In this document: piece after piece, positions 28,401 to 35,945 of the stretch | How the letters are laid out: each line of letters begins with the position of its first letter | Position numbering within the stretch: position 1 is the stretch's first letter | NCBI RefSeq assembly: GCF_022811845.1 | Contig: NZ_CP064266.1 | Location: 4,216,001-4,280,000, forward strand | Length of the DNA: 64,000 bases | Direction of reading: 5' to 3' | Origin: Bacillus pseudomycoides | GTDB lineage: Bacteria; Bacillota; Bacilli; Bacillales; Bacillaceae_G | Made by a program: the position numbers and the translations under genes | The notes under the pieces: model-generated | What the model was told of the DNA's origin: nothing | The model's database searches: none | Seen by the model: only the letters and a program-made list of their open reading frames with translations

Positions 28401-28974
28401 ACACCGTATAATTTGAAAATAAATCGACTAAAAATCTCCTTGCCCATCCTTCAGTTAAGTAAGCCCTTCCAAAATCACCATCCGTTAATATTAAATTTTC
28501 TTTCTCCTGTTCTACATTGCCGTGAATATATGCTAAACCTTTAAACGCTCTTCCTGTTGGAAGTGCAGGTGCGTAATATATATTGATATCTCGATTCATT
28601 TCCCGAATTACACTTGTAAAATGCTGATCAAAATTTGTTGTGACGATTCGAACATCAATATCATCTGAAAAAAGCCGTGGAATTGCATAGTGTAATAGAT
28701 TCGGCTTTGAATTTTTTACATCAACAAGATCTTGTGCAACTTGATGTACATCTTTCGTCTTCGCAACTTTTCCGAGATAATAATCATGCGGTTCTGTCTT
28801 TTCACGCCTTTCGACATATAAAGCTTCCGCAATTTCATCCACTAAATCATCGAAATTTGGTAAGTTTGATTTCCCTTTCATAGAAACTCCTGCCCCGACA
28901 AATAATACAAGCCTTCCTTGCTCAAGATTATCAAATAGTTCATCTGGAATTTCTACTTCTGAAGTAATCCACAT
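25477..28974 (-). CDS. SIR2-domain protein with large helical C-terminus (DUF4020-like); candidate anti-phage NADase
   Basis: A 1165-residue cytoplasmic protein. Residues about 20-250 form a SIR2_2-type domain: FVGAGVS (25-31), TTNFDQHF (112-119, Asn114), YIHGNVEQ (149-156, His151) and VLFIGYSHNDP (191-201). Asn114 and His151 sit where the NAD-hydrolysing Asn/His pair of defence-associated sirtuins is found. The remaining 900 residues are helical and HEAT-like, without membrane segments, and match the SIR2 plus DUF4020 layout. AAGGGGGG precedes the ATG. It is a single gene next to the aromatic operon. Defence function is inference from architecture; no phage protein or partner gene is adjacent. 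Confidence 0.8.
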   Translation of the reverse strand: MWITSEVEIPDELFDNLEQGRLVLFVGAGVSMKGKSNLPNFDDLVDEIAEALYVERREKTEPHDYYLGKVAKTKDVHQVAQDLVDVKNSKPNLLHYAIPRLFSDDIDVRIVTTNFDQHFTSVIREMNRDINIYYAPALPTGRAFKGLAYIHGNVEQEKENLILTDGDFGRAYLTEGWARRFLVDLFSNYTVLFIGYSHNDPVMKYLATGLPPSTRRYAFVAQGDNTYHWEHLGVRPIVYPNKANNHQALVQAVGRWAELMGDNYITKRMRIRDIVTVPPSVEQEQLSYIKQSVKKIETLRYFIEFARDYEWVEWLEAEGKLQNLFLLSVIHTEEDELLAEWLVEQFLFSHQKELFQLIYKNQSKISPLLWRMICTYLNETKEPIEPLLFAKWTLLLLETAEKNSSSIELVSYLLHKCSFPEHKEIFILLLAFILDGKIKLKRVRKWEHDMQDSIELEETSRLPVPVFSFVQRIWDERMKPHIAYFADPIMVMGLEKMQMLFLRQAALEKKDAVTYNTVEFSDQDLKPKDFTYLICIVKECLTYLCENNERKANYYISQMIETDSILQKRIAIAAMSKNSFVTDDEKVKWLVEKKLLLHVTYRHEVFTFLKKHYSFASEQSKQEVLQKIMKHVVNERAFDACLVMDLLYTCDPGSNCTAQAYKKMKQKHPHFSPKRYGEKQVEDAVQSITCNVTADGLLQLKDHEMMKQVRLFSNDGIFEQRHFLEMLSKACKLNTEWSISLAYQLAGESKVSNEVWFVCIRAWKNNRKLTNQQIQKIIPLLQQFVRNPSFHWLISSFLYEIINRLEELQEDSIRVMKRFAISVFPQVMKSDLNFKVEEHDFYNESIQHPIGKMTSVLLKLLAYDHLYDRNIHEYLFLFEEQLRTCSQSTNFMLARLTADITFLYHIEKQWCRKNLLPYLDLKKQEKAIKYVWSGLCYTQINLPLFTEIKRYIKYAAQHLYLLHPHTKEVFLKWLSFVFIKCVLYWDQRAEWLYPLFIQETENDKIKFMEHLSYYVKTLSAREQQKFWESWLAEFLIERPKMSSVTGREYIMFLRFVLCMEEVAEKGLQTTLSHFSLPSERYDQEEMKQLFLSILEKKKNMKDHIEAYGELFFSLLQHLHEANSFENEIIEIKQLLTEYQLDNNLLVSIQNEMIRIGIVMANLQDE

Positions 28975-29161
28975 CCGGATCCCCCCTTACCTAAAAATGT
29001 CATACACTCTCATTTTACTATAACATTTTTTATTTATTTTTTTAATATTTTGACAAGATGTTTAAGATGAAAAAATTTCATTTATACTCATGTACATACA
29101 TAAGAAATGTATGAACTTCTCGTTTTATACCAAAACTATGTAAAAACAGGAGGTGTGCAAT

Positions 29162-29599
29162 TTGAGCAATTTTACGATTGTGCTTATCAAATTTATATCG
29201 TGTATCATTGCCTTTGCTATCGGGCTTGATTTATTTTTCGATGCAACATTTGTTGATGTTATTTCATTTAGCTTGTTTGTTACAATCGTTTCTTATATGT
29301 TTGTTGATAAAATCCTTTTGGACCGCGTTGGCAATTCCGCTGCGATTATGGCTGACTTTTTGTTAACCTATTTAAGCGTATGGATTTTCGGTAACATTTT
29401 ATTGGACAATTATATGCAAATCGCATGGGGAAGCATTTTATCTGCCCTTGTCTTTACATTATCTGAAGTATTTGTGCATCGTTTTTCTCATACGCATGAA
29501 AAGCATAAAGGTGACCGAATCAACATGAATGGCCGATTCGCATATGGAACTGAATTTGCTGAAGAACAAAACATATTAGATAAAGATAAGAAAAAATAA
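29162..29599 (+). CDS. yndM: YndM/DUF2512-family membrane protein
   Basis: About 145 residues with four hydrophobic segments (within residues 5-105), followed by a charged cytoplasmic tail rich in Lys, Glu and Asp. This is the pattern of the Bacillus YndM (DUF2512) family, of unknown function. The start is a TTG at 29162, 8 bases after AGGAGG; an upstream in-frame GTG at 29153 overlaps that ribosome-binding site and is unlikely. Monocistronic, with a strong terminator directly after. Confidence 0.85.
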   Translation: MSNFTIVLIKFISCIIAFAIGLDLFFDATFVDVISFSLFVTIVSYMFVDKILLDRVGNSAAIMADFLLTYLSVWIFGNILLDNYMQIAWGSILSALVFTLSEVFVHRFSHTHEKHKGDRINMNGRFAYGTEFAEEQNILDKDKKK

Positions 29600-29600
29600 G

Positions 29601-29642
29601 AAAAGAAGGATGTCATTATATTGGAAATGACATCCTTCTTTT
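29601..29642 (+). terminator. Rho-independent terminator of yndM
   Basis: Hairpin AAAAGAAGGATGTCATT / AATGACATCCTTCTTTT with a T-run. Confidence 0.92.
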
Positions 29643-29649
29643 ACACTAA

Positions 29650-29823
29650 CTATTCTTCCTTCCGCTCTTTTACATCCACTGACATATGTGCAATTACTTG
29701 AAAGCCTAAGCTACCTGTAGAGCTAACTGTAATTGAATATTGAGAAAAAAAATCTCGAAATGCAGCACTTCATAAATGACCTCACATATGTACTAATTTT
29801 CCTTTAATCAAATCTGGTGACAC
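29650..29823 (-). pseudogene. Degraded short gene with two in-frame TGA stops
   Basis: A GTG preceded by GGGAGG opens a frame reading SPDLIKGKLVHM, stop, GHL, stop, then SAAFRDFFSQYSITV and an SVDVKERKEE tail to a TAG at 29650. The intact ribosome-binding site and coherent flanking peptide suggest a small gene of about 57 codons that has acquired two TGA codons. I do not recognise the protein. Confidence 0.4.
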
Positions 29824-29855
29824 TTCTCTTTCCTCCCAAACCTAAAACGATCTTT

Positions 29856-30380
29856 CTAATTCAACTGTAAATCTTTTAAATCCACTATATTAGCAAACCA
29901 CCTTAATAACGCATTATGGTGGTTGATAATTTCTTCTGCGCTTAATTGCTCCGAATCAAACGTACTATGAGCATCACGAATTAAAGTTACTTTATACCCT
30001 TCACTAAAAGCGCTACGAGTTGTTGTATCCACGCGATATTCCGTCTGCATTCCTGTAATAAGTACATGTTCGATTCCTTCATTTTGTAAAACTTCCCCAA
30101 GGTTCGTTTTATAAAATGAATCCGGTGTTTCTTTTTCAATGATTACCTCATTCTCTTTTGGCGCTATGGCAGAATGAATACTCCATCCCGGTTCTCCTTT
30201 TTCTAAAGGATGTCCCTTTGGTCCATTATGCTGAACATATATAATAGGAATATGATTTGCACGACATTGCTGAATTAATTCTTTCAATGTTTTTATTAAT
30301 TTTTGGCCGTTATGTACAGGCATTCCTGCTGTATACATTCCTTCTTGAACATCTATTACTAACAATGCTTTTTTCATCAT
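29856..30380 (-). CDS. Isochorismatase-family cysteine hydrolase lacking the catalytic Cys
   Basis: A 174-residue isochorismatase/nicotinamidase-fold protein. Asp10 (LVIDVQEGM) and Lys83 (EKETPDSFY) of the Asp-Lys-Cys triad are present. At residue 116 the conserved Cys (normally in a TEYCVDTT context) is Arg: TEYRVDTTTRSA. The codon is CGC, one transition from TGC. The cis-peptide region LITGMQ is intact. The length is normal. The ATG at 30380 follows GGGAG. Without the nucleophile it should not hydrolyse amides, so it is either inactive or repurposed; a sequencing error cannot be excluded. Confidence 0.85.
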   Translation of the reverse strand: MMKKALLVIDVQEGMYTAGMPVHNGQKLIKTLKELIQQCRANHIPIIYVQHNGPKGHPLEKGEPGWSIHSAIAPKENEVIIEKETPDSFYKTNLGEVLQNEGIEHVLITGMQTEYRVDTTTRSAFSEGYKVTLIRDAHSTFDSEQLSAEEIINHHNALLRWFANIVDLKDLQLN

Positions 30381-30397
30381 ACATCGCTCCCTTCCCC

Positions 30398-30934
30398 TTA
30401 TTTTCTATACTCCATCATCCAACAATCTTCTAATTTCCCTTCAAGAAGCTCATGTTCTTTTAATTTTTTCACCTTTTGAAATCCACATTTTTCATAACAA
30501 CGAATCGCACGTTCATTACCCGTCCTTGGATCCATGGCGATTGCTTCTGCCTCTAATACATCGATGATATATGTAATCGCAACTTTCACAAGCTCTGTAC
30601 CGATTCCCTTATTCCAATATGCTATGTCTCCAATAAATTGATCCATCCCCCATATATTTTGATTTTCTACGTAACCATATAGATTTTTCCATTTTGAGTC
30701 TACGGGATATATTTGTATAAAGCCAATTGGTTTCCCTGCATATTCTACTAAACATCTTTTCACATCACTTATTGAATAAGAAATAAATTTTTTGCGAACT
30801 TGCTCTAAAGATTGAGGGTTATCTCGCCCTTCATAGTATTGTAAAACTTCAGGAGTTGTTAACCATTTTGATAGGATTTTCACATCGTTTTCTGTAACAT
30901 ATCTAATAGACAGACTTCCCTGTTGAAATAGCAT
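30398..30934 (-). CDS. GNAT acetyltransferase, AAC(6')-like
   Basis: A roughly 178-residue GNAT of the Acetyltransf_8 type (aminoglycoside 6'-acetyltransferase/siderophore-acetylase group). It has LSIRYVTENDVKILSKWL at the start, the IGFIQIYPVD strand, DQFIGDIAYWNKGIGTELVK as the acetyl-CoA loop, and PRTGNERAIRCYEKCGFQKV. The start at 30934 is chosen because AAGGAGGG lies 5-6 bases upstream. It ends 17 bp before the isochorismatase-like gene, so the pair is probably co-transcribed. Aminoglycoside activity is only a possibility. Confidence 0.85.
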   Translation of the reverse strand: MLFQQGSLSIRYVTENDVKILSKWLTTPEVLQYYEGRDNPQSLEQVRKKFISYSISDVKRCLVEYAGKPIGFIQIYPVDSKWKNLYGYVENQNIWGMDQFIGDIAYWNKGIGTELVKVAITYIIDVLEAEAIAMDPRTGNERAIRCYEKCGFQKVKKLKEHELLEGKLEDCWMMEYRK

Positions 30935-31166
30935 ACTGCCCTCCTTATCCATAACATTATATTTTTCTAGAGTTATTGAATTAACTCCTCTTGCTTAAAC
31001 CTTACTCAATAAATTTTTAAATTCATGAAAGTAAATGTATACAAATCCATTTTGCTATCATACCTTCGTATAAGTCTCACCTCAAAAAAATGCTACTATT
31101 GCTGGATGTTATAAAACTTTTAATTTAGTAATCTATAGATATCAAACCAACATAGGAGGAATAAAG

Positions 31167-31586
31167 ATGTCTAAAGGTTATGATTCAAAAGAACATCAGC
31201 AGGAAGAAATACATGCAATCCGGCAAACGATCACCGAAATGGAAATTGCATTTAATGCACATGATGCGGATGAATTAGAGCGCCACTTCACTTTGAATGC
31301 CACATGGGTCAATGTGCTTGGCAAGCGGCTATCAGGTTGGAAGCAAATCCATGAAGCGCACAAAGTTCTTTTACCAGGACCTCTCCGTAATTCATATGCT
31401 TGTTATACAGTTGAAAGCATTAAATTCATACGTTCCGACATAGCTATTGCACATATTAGACAATATCCAACAACCCCTGCAGGAAAAATAATAGAAAATG
31501 AGCAAGGCAGTCTTGCTGTTTATGTGATGGTTAAAGATAAAGAAACATGGAAAATTGCTGCTGGGCAGAATACACTCATTCAATAG
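31167..31586 (+). CDS. SnoaL-like / SgcJ-type nuclear transport factor 2-fold protein
   Basis: A 139-residue NTF2-fold protein of the SgcJ/EcaC (DUF4440) type. It shows EMEIAFNAHDADELERHF, TLNATWVNVLGKRLSGWKQI and a C-terminal WKIAAGQNTLI, which are standard for this group. No catalytic residues can be assigned from sequence. AGGAGG lies 7 bases before the ATG. It is followed 40 bp later by a GNAT gene on the same strand and is probably co-transcribed. Confidence 0.82.
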   Translation: MSKGYDSKEHQQEEIHAIRQTITEMEIAFNAHDADELERHFTLNATWVNVLGKRLSGWKQIHEAHKVLLPGPLRNSYACYTVESIKFIRSDIAIAHIRQYPTTPAGKIIENEQGSLAVYVMVKDKETWKIAAGQNTLIQ

Positions 31587-31626
31587 AACTTCACATATCC
31601 CCTATTTAAACTGGAGGTTACGACTC

Positions 31627-32094
31627 ATGTCTCAAGTAACTTTGAAAAAAATAACTTCTGACAACTGGGGAGAGACTCTTAATCTTTCTGTAAATATTGA
31701 GCAACAAAAGTTCGTTTCTGAAGTTATACCACCTGTTGCTATTGCACTTGCTAAAGCATATATTAGACCGGATAATAGCATGATTGAACCTTTTGGGATT
31801 TATCATAATGAGAAAATGGTTGGTTTCTTTAATTTGCACTACGAACCGGATTGTCAAAAGGACTTTTGGCTGTTTCATTTTTTTATCGACAAAGGATATC
31901 AAAGAAAAGGATTTGGAGCCGCTGCGATAAAAGTGTTAATTAATCATTTAAAAAATTCCCATCCATCTTGCCATCGCATTCGCTTAACTGTGCATCCTGA
32001 AAATGATTCAGGTCAAAAATTCTATTCAAATCTGGGATTTACCGATGATGAAATTCTCACATACAGTGAACGAACCTATTCCTTGTACCTTTAG
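31627..32094 (+). CDS. BltD-like GNAT (diamine/spermidine-type N-acetyltransferase)
   Basis: A 155-residue GNAT. The acetyl-CoA motif is FIDKGYQRKGFGAAAIKV, preceded by the GFFNLHYEPD strand and followed by HPENDSGQKFYSNLGF, close to B. subtilis BltD-type polyamine acetylases. The frame is open upstream into the previous gene, but the ATG at 31627 has GGAGG at 9 bases and gives the standard length. Polyamine as substrate is inference from resemblance. Confidence 0.85.
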   Translation: MSQVTLKKITSDNWGETLNLSVNIEQQKFVSEVIPPVAIALAKAYIRPDNSMIEPFGIYHNEKMVGFFNLHYEPDCQKDFWLFHFFIDKGYQRKGFGAAAIKVLINHLKNSHPSCHRIRLTVHPENDSGQKFYSNLGFTDDEILTYSERTYSLYL

Positions 32095-32117
32095 AATTTT
32101 TTTATTTCAGCATGTTA

Positions 32118-32164
32118 ACGAACAAAGAGTGCCATGAAAAGCTCTAAAGACACTCTTTGTTCGT
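32118..32164. terminator. Inverted repeat between convergent genes, probable terminator
   Basis: Arms ACGAACAAAGAGTG / CACTCTTTGTTCGT with a 20-base loop; the flanking T-run is poor. It lies between the BltD-like gene and satA. Confidence 0.5.
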
Positions 32165-32194
32165 ATGGAGTACTATAGGTTATATTGGACTGTC

Positions 32195-32758
32195 TTACAA
32201 TCTCAAATACCAATATATTGCAACTTCATCATTTTGTTCATTTATCCCTTTATATACAAGAAAATCAAATCCTCCTATAACAAATCCGCAACTCTCATAG
32301 AACTTACATGCTCTTACATTATTGTTCTGTGTCTCCAGCATGATTCCTGGCATTTCACAAGCTTGCGCCCAATGCTTTGCCCGCTCAATTAATCTTTTGC
32401 CAACTCCAAGCTGTCTAAACTGCTTATCTACTTTTATACCTTCCACGTAAGCAAAACCATTCCAATTCCTCTTTAATATAATCATTCCAATCATTTGGTA
32501 ATTCATAAACGCCAAAAAAATTATTTTATCTGGATTATTAACATATTTCCTATAATCTAAATCATCCTCTTGATCCTCCTTATATATATCTTCTGAATAA
32601 TTTTTCTCATAGCTTGGTATTTCTTGCACTGTGTATTCTATTCGTTGATCCATCGCCCTTAATGAAAGAACTAGCTTAGAATCAACCGTAAAACTTTCAT
32701 CAATTTCAGGAATTTCATTCAAATCCTTTATTTCTAGTTTTCTAATAAAAATATCCAT
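32195..32758 (-). CDS. satA: Streptothricin N-acetyltransferase (SatA type)
   Basis: A 187-residue GNAT matching the SatA enzymes of Bacillus, which acetylate the beta-lysine amine of streptothricin. It has FIRKLEIKDLNEI at the start, GMIILKRNWNGFAYVEGIKV, DKQFRQLGVGKRLIERAKHW as the acetyl-CoA loop, ETQNNNVRACKFYESCGFVI and a C-terminal NDEVAIYWYL. All are characteristic of this family. AGAGGAG precedes the ATG. It forms a minus-strand pair with the membrane protein upstream (33289-32798). Confidence 0.88.
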   Translation of the reverse strand: MDIFIRKLEIKDLNEIPEIDESFTVDSKLVLSLRAMDQRIEYTVQEIPSYEKNYSEDIYKEDQEDDLDYRKYVNNPDKIIFLAFMNYQMIGMIILKRNWNGFAYVEGIKVDKQFRQLGVGKRLIERAKHWAQACEMPGIMLETQNNNVRACKFYESCGFVIGGFDFLVYKGINEQNDEVAIYWYLRL

Positions 32759-32797
32759 CCTTATCTCCTCTAAATAAAGTATGATATATTCCTCATA

Positions 32798-33289
32798 CTA
32801 AATATTTATACCAATTCCTGCAATGAATAAACTAACTATTATGAGGAAAGGCATACCAATCATAGCTCCCCTTAGATGCATCCTATAGTTTTTATAACCC
32901 TTCATTCCTTCTGTACTAGGAATAACAACAAATCTCGGAGTAATCCAGCAAAATATAAGCCAATCTATAATGAGTAAATCAACCAAGTTAAAAATCATCA
33001 AAATTCCAAAAGAATGCAAGAAAGCATCTATAAACAATAATTTCTCATGTTGATTTAGTAAAAAAGTTGAAATCAATGGTGTTCCGAAAAGAATTACATT
33101 ATATACAATTCCAAAGTATAAAGTTTGTCTTTTTTCATCAATTGTTTTTGGCAGAACAGCTTTTTGAATATCTTTAGGATAATCATTTAACCATAAACGA
33201 GGATTATAATATAATGATCCTAAAATCATAATCGATAGTATAATGGACATGATTATTCCAACGAGCAACATTTGTTCATATTGACCCAT
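32798..33289 (-). CDS. Integral membrane protein of unknown function
   Basis: A 163-residue protein with four to five hydrophobic segments: residues about 8-28, 58-78, 88-112 and 140-162. It has a conserved-looking PRLWLNDYP loop and an IDWLIFCWITPRF segment. I do not recognise a named family. AGGAGG precedes the ATG. It lies 39 bp upstream of satA on the same strand and may share its transcript. Confidence 0.75.
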   Translation of the reverse strand: MGQYEQMLLVGIIMSIILSIMILGSLYYNPRLWLNDYPKDIQKAVLPKTIDEKRQTLYFGIVYNVILFGTPLISTFLLNQHEKLLFIDAFLHSFGILMIFNLVDLLIIDWLIFCWITPRFVVIPSTEGMKGYKNYRMHLRGAMIGMPFLIIVSLFIAGIGINI

Positions 33290-33600
33290 AAATCATTCTC
33301 CTCCTTACTCGTAATTACCATAAAGCATTAAATTATTATGTAAAACTCATTTTATTAAAAATCCTATGTATTCCCGCATCAGAAAATTAACATAAATCTT
33401 TGATAAAAAAACGAAATAACTTTTCCATTTCTATATCTAAAATCACTTTCTTACAGCATTCACTCTTATTTCTTGACATATCATTTCAAACTTCATAAGG
33501 TGAAACTCTAATTGGTGTTTTTCAACTTCGCTAATTTTCAGCTCATAAATATTTGGCTAAATTTATATAAATTGACGTAAGAATAGGACTGGTGAAAATA
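33290..33600. other. 311-bp gap with a possible gene fragment
   Basis: On the minus strand (33443-33558) a frame of about 38 codons without a start reads NIYELKISEVEKHQLEFHL and ends at TGA. It has coding-like composition but no recognisable family. Otherwise the gap is AT-rich and should carry the divergent promoters of the membrane protein and the VOC gene. Confidence 0.25.
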
Positions 33601-33981
33601 ATGAAAATTGAACATATAGCGATTTGGGTAAATGATTTAGAGGCCATGCGTACTTTCTATACACAGTACTTTAATGGAGAGGCAAATTCTTTATATCACA
33701 ATAAAACTAAACAATTTGAATCTTATTTTATTACCTTTGAATCTGGAGCACGTCTTGAAATTATGCGACAGAAAGGAATAGAAGACAAAACTCACTCTAA
33801 TATTACCGGATATGCTCACATCGCTTTTTCTGTTGGTAGTGAAGAAAAAGTGAATCAACTAACAAAAACATTAAAAGAAGCTGGATATCCTGTATTAAAT
33901 GGACCACGTTTCACTGGAGATGGCTATTATGAGAGCGTAATTAGTGATCCAGAAGGAAATCATATTGAGATAACTATTTAG
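33601..33981 (+). CDS. VOC-superfamily (glyoxalase-like) protein
   Basis: A 126-residue vicinal-oxygen-chelate protein. It opens KIEHIAIWVNDLEAMRTFY (metal His4) and has FESGARLEIM, GYAHIAFSVG and a C-terminal DPEGNHIEI, the standard betaalphabetabetabeta repeat motifs of small glyoxalase/lactoylglutathione-lyase-like proteins. An in-frame GTG three codons earlier is possible, but the ATG at 33601 gives the usual start. Substrate unknown. Confidence 0.85.
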   Translation: MKIEHIAIWVNDLEAMRTFYTQYFNGEANSLYHNKTKQFESYFITFESGARLEIMRQKGIEDKTHSNITGYAHIAFSVGSEEKVNQLTKTLKEAGYPVLNGPRFTGDGYYESVISDPEGNHIEITI

Positions 33982-34034
33982 CAAAATACATTTATTTATT
34001 ATTTGATATTTTAATTACGAAATACAATAACACC

Positions 34035-34064
34035 AAAAAACCGTTCGAAAATTTTGAACGGTTT
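34035..34064. terminator. Bidirectional terminator
   Basis: Perfect hairpin AAACCGTTCGAAAA / TTTTGAACGGTTT, with T-runs on both sides, between the VOC gene and the amidohydrolase remnant. Confidence 0.85.
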
Positions 34065-34119
34065 TACTATCTAATAATGTCGCATTACAAGGGTTACGTG
34101 GTATGCAAACTATGATATA

Positions 34120-34440
34120 TTAAATTTTCACTGATTGTTCTTCTTGATAGATAATTTCACCATCAATAATAGTTGTTTCTACTTTTAAATCTTTAATTTG
34201 GTTTGGGTTGACACTTAAAATGCTGTTATTTAATATAACTAAATCCGCCAACTGATTCACCCCATGAGAAATGAGGTGAATATGAGAATCAATGAATCCA
34301 GGAAGAAGCGTTTTTCCTTGTAGGTCAATTACATCCGTTTTTTCTCCTATAAAACTCTTAACCTCCTGATTTGAACCAACAACTGCGATACGATTATCTT
34401 TTATTGCTACAGCTTCGACTACTGTATTCTTTTGGTGATG
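34120..34440 (-). pseudogene. Amidohydrolase (YtcJ-like) remnant with internal deletion and lost start
   Basis: The minus-strand frame reads NTVVEAVAIKDNRIAVVGSN, then KTLLPGFIDSHIHLISHGVN (strand plus metal HxH of amidohydrolases). It then jumps without a break into LADLVILNNSILSVNPNQIK and VETTIIDGEIIYQ, which are the C-terminal segments of the same family. Roughly 400 central residues are missing, and there is no start: upstream of about 34440 the frame enters the 3' end of the MATE gene. It is therefore both truncated and internally deleted. Confidence 0.85.
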
Positions 34441-34481
34441 ATCCTCTCTCTTTCTTATAGGTAATTTTGAAGGAATAGGTT

Positions 34482-35900
34482 CTATAAACGTACTGTCTTA
34501 CCATTTGTATCTTTTAAACGATTGAGCTCTTTTTTCATAAAGTATATGGCAATGAGAACGCCTGGAATTTCTGCAGCAGGACCTGCGTACCATATACCTT
34601 CTACACCCCAGAATTTCGGGAAAATAAATAGAAACGGGAACGCGAACAACAGCATTTTGCTAACACTAATAAACGTTGCGGACCAGTTTCTCTCTTGTGA
34701 TTCGAAATAACCGGAGATAAGCAAGCTGACTGCATTAAGCGTAAACAAAGAATTGAATACAACTGTCGTCCAAATGCCCAGTTTCTGCAATTCAGGATTA
34801 CCACCGGAAAAAAATGACACAATTGGATCTGCAAAAATGATTAGTATGGCTGTCACAATCACAAAGAAGGCAACCGTAAAAATGAGTCCCACCTTAATTG
34901 CTTGTTTAACACGATCAAGGTTGCCCGCACCGTAATTATAACTAATGATCGGTTGAAGTCCTGTCATCCCACCGAGTGCTGCTAAGGCGAGCAGATTTGT
35001 AATGTAACCGTTTTGAATCGTGAAAGCAGCAACGTGCAGCCCACCACCGTATCTTTGCAGTAAGTTGTTGAAGAAAATAATTGCAATAAACATCATGAAC
35101 TGACTCGAGAAAGATGCAAAGCCCGTCCAAGCCACTTCACCAATCGTCTTGAGATTAATCATCATATCTTTCATTTTTGGCTTAAGTTTTGTTTTACCAA
35201 ACCAGAAATAAAAGATTAGGAAAACAGGGATCGATTGCGAAATCGTATTGGCCCATGAGGAACCCACCATCCCCATGTCATACTTCGTTACCATAATCCA
35301 TTCTGTAATCCCAGCAACAACTGCTGCGACTAACCAACTGTTCATTGATAATACAGGTTTTTCATCGATATTGGTTAAAATACTTAATACAACGGCCAAT
35401 ATCGTTAATGGCAATGAAATCCATAGCAGGCGGCTATATTGTACCGCATATGGAAGCGCTTCATCACTTACTCCGAATAAGGTCATAATATTATTTTCAA
35501 AGACCACTCCAAGTACAGCTAACAAAATGGAGAGGAAAAGAGTAAACCATAAGGTTTGTCCCATAATACCTCTAGCTTCTTCGATCTTCCCTTTTCCAAG
35601 TCGAAGTGAAATGACCGCTCCGGCTCCCACACCCAAAAGAACGCCAAGCATACGGGTAATAACCATGACCGTAAATCCAATTCCGATCCCTTCAATTTCC
35701 AGCTCCTGAAAGCCACTAACGAAATAGCCATCGACAACCGCTACAACTCCTAGAATCACGTTAGCCATAATTCCTGTCAAAGCAAACCGTAAATATAGTA
35801 ACGGAATACTTTTGGTTCCCAGCACTGAATCATACGCTGGCTTATTCATTACTTCTAGTTGCTCTATCTTCGATGACGGACGGTTGTCTACTATTTTCAT
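34482..35900 (-). CDS. MATE-family efflux transporter
   Basis: About 472 residues, twelve membrane segments in two halves, MatE/DinF-type. RFALTGIMANVILGVVAVVDG is followed by GVGAGAVISLRLGKG in the first half and the matching LAALGGMTGLQPIISYNYGAG in the second; the duplicated pattern is typical of MATE. The start at 35900 has AAGGGG at 8 bases; an ATG two codons upstream is too close to it. It is the last gene of the unit with the aldehyde dehydrogenase and amine-oxidase-like genes. By context it may export an amine or aldehyde-related toxic compound; the substrate is unknown. Confidence 0.88.
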   Translation of the reverse strand: MKIVDNRPSSKIEQLEVMNKPAYDSVLGTKSIPLLYLRFALTGIMANVILGVVAVVDGYFVSGFQELEIEGIGIGFTVMVITRMLGVLLGVGAGAVISLRLGKGKIEEARGIMGQTLWFTLFLSILLAVLGVVFENNIMTLFGVSDEALPYAVQYSRLLWISLPLTILAVVLSILTNIDEKPVLSMNSWLVAAVVAGITEWIMVTKYDMGMVGSSWANTISQSIPVFLIFYFWFGKTKLKPKMKDMMINLKTIGEVAWTGFASFSSQFMMFIAIIFFNNLLQRYGGGLHVAAFTIQNGYITNLLALAALGGMTGLQPIISYNYGAGNLDRVKQAIKVGLIFTVAFFVIVTAILIIFADPIVSFFSGGNPELQKLGIWTTVVFNSLFTLNAVSLLISGYFESQERNWSATFISVSKMLLFAFPFLFIFPKFWGVEGIWYAGPAAEIPGVLIAIYFMKKELNRLKDTNGKTVRL

Positions 35901-35945
35901 GAGCATGTCCCCTTATAAATAATTTATATAGCAAGTTAAGCTCAA

